Source: an uncultured Lysobacteraceae bacterium (GTDB lineage Bacteria > Pseudomonadota > Gammaproteobacteria > Xanthomonadales > Xanthomonadaceae). Taken from it: a stretch of DNA of 10,699 bases. Positions 6,454 to 10,699 of this stretch are shown piece after piece. The DNA is taken from assembly GCA_946480825.1 (NCBI GenBank), contig CAMLLG010000101.1, forward strand, positions 1 to 10,699. The letters are read 5' to 3'. The notes under the pieces are model-generated. The model was not told where the DNA came from, did no database searches, and saw nothing but the letters and a program-made list of their open reading frames with translations. Within the stretch, counting starts at the first letter, position 1, and each line of letters begins with the position of its first letter. A program made the translations under genes and the position numbers.

Positions 6454-6482
6454 CGACAAGGCACGGATGCCTTGTCGAAAAA
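6449..6482. repeat. Perfect 15-bp inverted repeat with CGGA loop
   Basis: TTTTTCGACAAGGCA (6449-6463) is the exact reverse complement of TGCCTTGTCGAAAAA (6468-6482), leaving only CGGA between them. The T-run lies on the 5' side and A-run on the 3' side on both strands, so this is not by itself a standard terminator. It could act as an anti-terminating or mRNA-end-protecting structure, or be a palindromic repeat unit. Confidence 0.9.
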
Positions 6483-6535
6483 TCCCGACCACGATTCCGA
6501 TGGCAGATTTGAATTGGACCTGAGTGTTTTCTTTC

Positions 6536-6563
6536 GTCCCTTTCTTTTCGAAAAGAAAGGGAC
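6536..6563. repeat. Perfect 28-bp palindrome
   Basis: GTCCCTTTCTTTTC (6536-6549) is the exact reverse complement of GAAAAGAAAGGGAC (6550-6563), with no spacer and TTCGAA at the centre. As RNA it would form a UUCG-type loop; as DNA it could extrude a cruciform or bind a dimer. A six-pair hairpin (6564-6579) follows directly. Confidence 0.95.
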
Positions 6564-6587
6564 CCGCGCACCAGCGCGGAAAAGATT

Positions 6588-6620
6588 CCGGGCTTTACCC
6601 GAGGCACATCACGAGCCCGG
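6588..6620 (-). terminator. Weak terminator candidate after lptG
   Basis: On the minus strand CCGGGCT and AGCCCGG enclose a 20-base loop, followed by AATCTTTT. A nested short hairpin (CGGG TAAAG CCCG, plus 6589-6601) precedes the same T-rich run. It lies about 120-150 bases past the lptG stop and is the only minus-strand structure here with a T-rich tail. Confidence 0.3.
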
Positions 6621-6648
6621 GCCGAGGGAGAAAAGCAGAGGCCTGATG

Positions 6649-6671
6649 TTCAAGCGCCGCATGGCTGGTCA
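6649..6671 (+). repeat. Direct repeat, copy 2
   Basis: This is the second copy of the block at 6319-6341, sharing GCCGCATGGCTGGTCA exactly. It is followed by AGCCACGCC instead of the hairpin arm seen at copy 1, so the inverted repeat is not reproduced. Confidence 0.8.
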
Positions 6672-6739
6672 AGCCACGCCATGCTGCGCCCTATGCGCCG
6701 CGCAACCGCATCGAACGCCATGTCAGGCCAGGGCCCGAC

Positions 6740-7852
6740 CTACCCGGATCTGCGTTTGAACAACCACACCGACAGCCCGACCATCGCCAGCGCCGGCATC
6801 AGATACGCGATGCGGTAATCGAACTTGAACACGCCGGCGAGACGCACGAACTGGGTCTGCACCAGCCAGAACCCCAGCGAGAAGATGATGCCCATGAACA
6901 GTCGTTTGCCGAGGCCGCCGCTGCGCAGCGAGCCGAACGCGAAGGGAATCGCGAGCAGGCTCAGCACCAGCACGTTCACCGGATAGAACCAGCGGCCCCA
7001 GTAGTGTTCCTGGAACTCGCTGGCGTCCAGGCCGTTGCGTTCGCGGTATTCGATGCCATCCTTCAACTGCGCGGCGGTCATGTAGCGCGGGCGCCAGATG
7101 TTGCGGGTGCTGGCGGCCAGCGCGGCCGCGTCGAGGCGCGAGGTCCAGCGCTCTTCGGCGGCGGTGGTGCGGATCGCCGCTTTGGGTTCGAAGCGCGTAC
7201 GCTCGACCTTGCGCAGGATCCATTCGCCTTCGCGGTGCTCGGCGCTGCCGGCATGGACGATCGAAAGCAGACGCCCGTCCGGCGCCAGCTCGAACAGGCG
7301 CACATCGTTGAGTTCCAGCCACTGCCGGCCGTTCTCGCTGCGCTCCTGCCCGGTCTGCGCGTTGAGGAACACGTCGCCCTCTCGCGCCCACAGGCCGGAG
7401 TACTGCGCGACGATCACCTGGTCGGACTTGGCTGCGGCCTTCAGGGTGTCGGCGCGGCGCTGCGCCCAGGGACCGACGGTTTCGCCGTTGACCACCATCA
7501 GGCCGGTGAGCACGGTCAGCGCCAGGATCACCGACAGACTGATGCGCCGGCGCGACAGGCCCAGCGCGCGCAGCACCGTGAGTTCGGAACTGGCGGACAA
7601 CTGGCCCAGGCCGATGACCGCACCGATCACCGCCGCATACGGGAACAGCATGTAGGCGCGGCGCGGCAGGCTGTAAACGACATTCGTGGCCGCGGCGAGG
7701 AAATCGTAATTGCCGGTGCCGACATCGCTCATCTCGGTGAGCAGGCCGCCGATCAGCGCATCCAGCCCCACCAGCACCGTCCAGGTCAGCAGCACCGACC
7801 CCAGCACCACCTGGCCGATGTAGAGATCATGGATTTTCGGGAACGGCCTCAT
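6740..7852 (-). CDS. lptG: LPS export ABC transporter permease LptG
   Basis: Inner-membrane permease that, with LptF and the LptB ATPase, extracts lipopolysaccharide and passes it to the LptC/LptA bridge. The 370-residue protein (E. coli about 360) has three N-terminal helices, including GQVVLGSVLLTWTVLVGL and AVIGAVIGLGQLS. The conserved cytoplasmic loop SSELTVLRALGLSRRRI is the LptB-coupling region. A periplasmic beta-jellyroll of about 140 residues follows, then C-terminal helices (FYPVNVLVLSLLAIPFAFG; GIIFSLGFWLVQTQFVRL; YLMPALAMVGLSVWLF) and a short basic tail. The ATG at 7850-7852 overlaps the lptF stop as ATGA, so translation is likely coupled. No lptB or lptC lies nearby; in many gammaproteobacteria these sit elsewhere. 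Confidence 0.95.
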   Translation of the reverse strand: MRPFPKIHDLYIGQVVLGSVLLTWTVLVGLDALIGGLLTEMSDVGTGNYDFLAAATNVVYSLPRRAYMLFPYAAVIGAVIGLGQLSASSELTVLRALGLSRRRISLSVILALTVLTGLMVVNGETVGPWAQRRADTLKAAAKSDQVIVAQYSGLWAREGDVFLNAQTGQERSENGRQWLELNDVRLFELAPDGRLLSIVHAGSAEHREGEWILRKVERTRFEPKAAIRTTAAEERWTSRLDAAALAASTRNIWRPRYMTAAQLKDGIEYRERNGLDASEFQEHYWGRWFYPVNVLVLSLLAIPFAFGSLRSGGLGKRLFMGIIFSLGFWLVQTQFVRLAGVFKFDYRIAYLMPALAMVGLSVWLFKRRSG

Positions 7853-8964
7853 GCGGCCCCCTGCGGGTGCGAGCCGTTCGGGCGCCCGCCTTTCGGACGC
7901 CGGATCGCGCCGTCGCGCGCATACAGCCAGACCGCCGTCGCCAGCAGCGGCACCAGCATCCACCATAGACCCAGCATGGCCGGCACCCGGCCGTCCTCCA
8001 GCCATTGCGTGCCCAGCAGCATCAGGAACATGCCGAGCAGATAGATCAGGAAGCCGACGGCGAGGTTGCCGTAGCGCGCCTGCCGCGGCGAACTGCGCGA
8101 GAGCGGAATGGCGAGCAACGCGAAGGCCAGGGTCAACAGCGGCGGCGCCAGCCGCGAATGCAACTGCGCCGAGGCTGCGGGGCGCGGGTCGCCGAGCAAT
8201 TCGGTCGTCGGCTGCAGCGCGAGGTCGGTCTTCTTGCGCCGCGGGGTCAGGTCTTCGGGCAGCCGCACTTCATTGACGGCGTAGCGCATCAGCCGGAAAT
8301 CGCGGCCGCCGGCGAGCGGCCCCTCGACCTCGAAACCCTGGGCCAGACGCAGGTAACGGTCGCGCTCGCTCTGCACCGACAGCGTGCCGGTCTGCGACGT
8401 GGTGACGTCGAATCGCGCTTCTTTCTGCCGATAGACGAACACCCGCTGCATCTCGCGGTCGTCGGCGGACATCGCGCCGACGTAGATCACCCCACCACCG
8501 CCCGGCAGTTCGGTGAACCGGCCCGGCTCCATGCCCGCGATCAGGAGATTGCGCCCGGCTTCCTCGATCATCCGCGCCGACACGCGATCGGCCCACGGGC
8601 CCAGCCACAGCGAACACACACCGACGCCGACCACGATCGGCAGCGCCATCCATGCCAGCGGCCGCAACATGCGCCGCGGGCCCACGCCGACCGACACCAG
8701 CACCGGCATTTCGGCATCGCGGTACAGACGGCCCATGGCCAGCATCAGCCCCAGCATCACCGCCAGCGGCAGGATCAGCGGCAACCATTTCAGGAACACC
8801 AGCCCCAACTGGGCCAGCAGCATGCCCGGGGGCACCTTGCCCCGGGCCACGTCGCCCAGCACATCGGCGAAGGCGCCGCCCAACAGCACGATCAGGACCA
8901 CCACCAGCACGGCGAACGTGCTCTGCGCGAACTCGCGGATCAGGTATCGGTCCAGCTTCAACAT
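7849..8964 (-). CDS. lptF: LPS export ABC transporter permease LptF
   Basis: Partner of LptG in the LptB2FG exporter. It has 371 residues (E. coli about 366) and starts MLKLDRYLIREFAQSTFAVL, a typical LptF beginning, with the first helix to about residue 33. Helices two and three cover about 54-78 and 100-122. The coupling loop RLYRDAEMPVLVSVGVGPRRM matches the conserved E-x-x-x-L-x-x-x-G-x-G segment. The periplasmic jellyroll (about 130-260) is followed by three C-terminal helices beginning LAPPLLTLAFALLAIPLSR. The Arg/Gly/Pro-rich tail GAIRRPKGGRPNGSHPQGAA is somewhat longer than I would expect. It is first in a two-gene operon with lptG and divergent from pepA. The start has no good Shine-Dalgarno; the ATG at 8964 is fixed by the conserved N-terminus. 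Confidence 0.95.
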   Translation of the reverse strand: MLKLDRYLIREFAQSTFAVLVVVLIVLLGGAFADVLGDVARGKVPPGMLLAQLGLVFLKWLPLILPLAVMLGLMLAMGRLYRDAEMPVLVSVGVGPRRMLRPLAWMALPIVVGVGVCSLWLGPWADRVSARMIEEAGRNLLIAGMEPGRFTELPGGGGVIYVGAMSADDREMQRVFVYRQKEARFDVTTSQTGTLSVQSERDRYLRLAQGFEVEGPLAGGRDFRLMRYAVNEVRLPEDLTPRRKKTDLALQPTTELLGDPRPAASAQLHSRLAPPLLTLAFALLAIPLSRSSPRQARYGNLAVGFLIYLLGMFLMLLGTQWLEDGRVPAMLGLWWMLVPLLATAVWLYARDGAIRRPKGGRPNGSHPQGAA

Positions 8965-9273
8965 GCGGAGACGGGGTCCGGGCGCCGGGCATCCGGCAGG
9001 GGCTTTGCTTTAAACTTCGGGGCTTCAGAGTTTGCAGCTCTGCGCGCGCCTCGGCCGGCTCATGGCCGACGCCAGGCGCGGATGGCACCGTCTCCGGAGC
9101 CGCAGGGCGCCCGGGGATTGTACGGAATGGCGTCCGCGGAAAGGCGCCCAGTCTGAACGCGGCCGTCCCCGGCGGTTCAGGCGCCTCCCGCACCGCATGC
9201 TCGACCGCACGCTTGCACGCCACACCGCCGCCCGCATCTTCCCTTTCCCGAACGCCTCCACGGAACCCGATTC
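8965..9273. other. Divergent lptF/pepA promoter region
   Basis: This 309-base gap holds no gene that I can support. On the minus strand there are two -10 candidates for lptF: TTTAAA near 9010-9015, with only a poor -35, and TACAAT at 9117-9122, which would leave a leader of about 150 bases. A six-pair inverted repeat TCGGCC/GGCCGA lies at 9051-9069. No clear plus-strand promoter for pepA could be picked, and the pepA ATG has only a weak GGA at a spacing of nine bases. Confidence 0.5.
9117..9122 (-). promoter_or_regulatory. Possible -10 box of lptF (TACAAT)
   Basis: TACAAT on the minus strand is embedded in TCCGTACAATCCCCGG. The block upstream of purL reads CCGGTACAATCGCCGG, and the two agree at 13 of 16 positions when aligned on the hexamer. 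No TTGACA-like -35 was found, and the box is about 150 bases from the lptF start, so the assignment is tentative. Confidence 0.3.
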
Positions 9274-10699
9274 ATGGCCCTCGAATTCACCCTCCACGAC
9301 GCCCCGGCCGCCGATGCCGCCACCCTCGCCAGCGACTGCATCGTGGTCGGCGCCTACGCCGACAAGACCCTGACCCCCACCGGCCAGGCGCTCGACGCGG
9401 CCAGCGGCGGCCGCATCGCCGCGTTGATCGAGCGCGGCGACGTCTCCGGCAAGACCGGCAAGGCCACCGTTCTGCACGACCTGCCCGGCGTGACCGCACC
9501 GCGCGTGCTGGTGGTGGGCCTGGGCGAGGCCGGCAAGTTCGGCGTGCCGCAGTACATCAAGGCCGCCGGCGACGCGGCCCGCGCGCTGAAGGACGGCGCC
9601 GCCGCCGGCGCGCTGTTCTCGCTCAGCGAAGTGTCCGTGGCCGGCCGCGACGCCGCCTGGGCCATCCGCCAGGCGGTGATCGCCATCAATCACGCCTGCT
9701 ACCGCTACACCGCCACGCTGGGCGACAAGAACAAAGCCAAGAGCGACAGCGGCAAGCTCACCGCGGTCGCCGTCGCCGGCAGCGACGCCGCCGCGCTGGC
9801 TCAGGGCCAGGCCATCGCCGAAGGCGTCGCCTTCACCCGCGAGCTCGGCAACCTGCCGCCGAACGTCTGCAACCCGGCCTATCTGGCCGAACAGGCCCAG
9901 CGGTTCGCCCGCGAGCACGGCGCCGAGGCCGAGATCCTCGACGAAGACCAGATGCAGGCCCTGGGCATGGGCTCGCTGCTCGCGGTGGCGCGCGGCTCGG
10001 TCAACCGGCCGCGGCTGATCGTGCTGAAGTGGCAGGGCGGCGGCGACGCCAAACCCTTCGTCCTCGTCGGCAAGGGCATCACCTTCGACACCGGCGGCGT
10101 CAATCTGAAGACCCAGGGCGGCATCGAGGAAATGAAGTACGACATGTGCGGCGCCGCCAGCGTGCTCGGCGCGTTCGTGGCCGCGGTGAAGATGAAGCTG
10201 CCGATCAACCTCGTCAGCATCGTGCCGGCGGTCGAGAACGCCATCGACGGCAACGCCTATCGCCCGTCCGACGTGATCACCAGCATGTCCGGCAGGACGA
10301 TAGAGGTCGGCAACACCGACGCCGAAGGCCGCCTGATCCTGTGCGACGCCCTGACCTACGCGCAGCGCTTCGAACCGCAGGCGCTGCTGGACGTGGCCAC
10401 GCTCACCGGCGCATGCGTGGTCGCGCTGGGCAAATACGCCACCGGCCTGATGAGCAAGCACGACGACCTCGCCGACGAACTGCTGCGCGCCGGCGAGCAC
10501 GTGTTCGACCGCGCCTGGCGTTTGCCGCTGTGGGACGAGTACCAGACCCAGCTGAACTCGATCTTCGCCGACGTCTACAACATCGGCGGCCGCAACGCCG
10601 GCGCCATCACCGCCGGCTGCTTCCTCTCCCGCTTCACCGACGGCCAGCGCTGGGCGCACCTGGACATCGCCGGCGTCGCCAACGACGACGGCAAGCTCG
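9274..10699 (+). CDS. pepA: Leucyl aminopeptidase PepA (C-terminus beyond window)
   Basis: Cytosolic M17 metalloaminopeptidase that removes N-terminal residues from peptides; in E. coli, PepA also serves as an accessory DNA-binding protein in Xer recombination at plasmid sites and as a carAB regulator. The visible 475 residues hold an N-terminal domain (to about 160) and the catalytic domain. Metal ligands and active-site residues are all visible: Lys267 and Asp272 ([10 protein letters not shown]), Lys279, Asp290 ([10 protein letters not shown]), and Asp349, Glu351 and Arg353 (NTDAEGRL), each three residues before its E. coli counterpart. [14 protein letters not shown] and HLDIAG near the end are the usual late motifs. 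About 20 residues and the stop are missing. The ATG at 9274 gives the expected MALEFTL start. It is divergent from lptF. Confidence 0.96.
   Translation, partial: MALEFTLHDAPAADAATLASDCIVVGAYADKTLTPTGQALDAASGGRIAALIERGDVSGKTGKATVLHDLPGVTAPRVLVVGLGEAGKFGVPQYIKAAGDAARALKDGAAAGALFSLSEVSVAGRDAAWAIRQAVIAINHACYRYTATLGDKNKAKSDSGKLTAVAVAGSDAAALAQGQAIAEGVAFTRELGNLPPNVCNPAYLAEQAQRFAREHGAEAEILDEDQMQALGMGSLLAVARGSVNRPRLIVLKWQGGGDAKPFVLVGKGITFDTGGVNLKTQGGIEEMKYDMCGAASVLGAFVAAVKMKLPINLVSIVPAVENAIDGNAYRPSDVITSMSGRTIEVGNTDAEGRLILCDALTYAQRFEPQALLDVATLTGACVVALGKYATGLMSKHDDLADELLRAGEHVFDRAWRLPLWDEYQTQLNSIFADVYNIGGRNAGAITAGCFLSRFTDGQRWAHLDIAGVANDDGKL

Larger units (their letters stand above)
6301..6739. other. 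Hairpin-rich non-coding region between the RDD gene and lptG
   Basis: No gene is supported in these 439 bases; the short open frames lack ribosome-binding sites and family features and run across the palindromes. The region is a series of inverted repeats: 6307-6348 (9-pair stem AGCGGGCTG/CAGCCCGCT), 6377-6398 (CGCCGA/TCGGCG), 6428-6448, 6449-6482, 6536-6563, 6564-6579 (CCGCGC ACCA GCGCGG) and 6588-6620 (CCGGGCT/AGCCCGG). A direct repeat flanks it at 6319-6341 and 6649-6671. AT-rich patches such as TTTTCTTTCG stand out from the surrounding GC-rich DNA. The layout resembles dispersed intergenic repeat DNA of xanthomonads (inference). Confidence 0.7.

Noticed and set aside
6449..6482. Perfect hairpin as a simple bidirectional terminator
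   Set aside because: The T-run is on the 5' foot and the A-run on the 3' foot on either strand, opposite to an intrinsic terminator. Only the preceding hairpin has a proper T-tail.
6472..6759. Small open frame across the palindromes after the RDD gene
   Set aside because: It has no ribosome-binding site, runs through perfect inverted repeats and yields a basic low-complexity peptide; repeat DNA explains it better.
7004..9156. Plus-strand open frames opposite lptG and lptF
   Set aside because: They are rich in Arg, Gln, His and Pro without domains, and both minus-strand permeases are full length with family motifs.
9025..10659. Long open frame (544 codons) antisense to pepA
   Set aside because: It runs through the whole conserved PepA coding region and the promoter gap and shows low-complexity Gly/Val/Ala composition; it is a third-position GC shadow.

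Overview
This window is GC-rich chromosomal DNA whose coding sequences look like a gammaproteobacterium of the Xanthomonas/Lysobacter group. That placement rests on remembered protein similarity (purL, pepA and xerD read like xanthomonad proteins) and on the very GC-rich third codon positions, not on a database search. I see no rRNA, tRNA, CRISPR array, insertion sequence or phage gene. Nearly all of the window is explained by nine protein genes, two of which are cut by the window edges.

Layout. Positions 1-1445 (minus) hold the N-terminal third of purL (purine synthesis). After a 340-base gap with small repeats and hairpins, 1786-2718 and 2715-3713 (plus) form a two-gene operon: a secreted family I.1-type triacylglycerol lipase and its membrane-anchored foldase. 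A 61-base convergent gap, holding a three-copy 17-bp repeat, separates this pair from dsbC (3775-4620, minus), which here looks like a lipoprotein. Further upstream on the minus strand is xerD (4819-5769), in the xerD-dsbC order also known from E. coli. xerD diverges from an RDD-family membrane protein gene (5821-6300, plus), with only 51 bases between the two start codons. Positions 6301-6739 are a non-coding, hairpin-dense stretch. Then come lptG (6740-7852) and lptF (7849-8964), both minus and overlapping by four bases, which encode the permease pair of the LPS exporter. A 309-base divergent gap leads to pepA (9274 to the window end, plus), a leucyl aminopeptidase lacking only its last residues here.

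How the genes fit together. Most are core housekeeping genes: purine synthesis, chromosome dimer resolution, periplasmic disulfide isomerisation, LPS export and peptide turnover. The lipase/foldase pair looks like the accessory element. It may be linked to its neighbour dsbC, because the mature lipase has exactly two cysteines, at the positions of the known family disulfide, and so needs periplasmic disulfide chemistry as well as its foldase.

The most unusual signals are non-coding. (1) The divergent xerD/RDD start region places a TANNNT -10-like box exactly six bases before both ATGs, with no Shine-Dalgarno sequence, which suggests two leaderless mRNAs. (2) The 6301-6739 gap carries a run of perfect or near-perfect inverted repeats. 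(3) A 17-bp tandem repeat at the end of the foldase gene puts a TGA in each of the three frames. I found no clear evidence of a wholly new multi-gene system.
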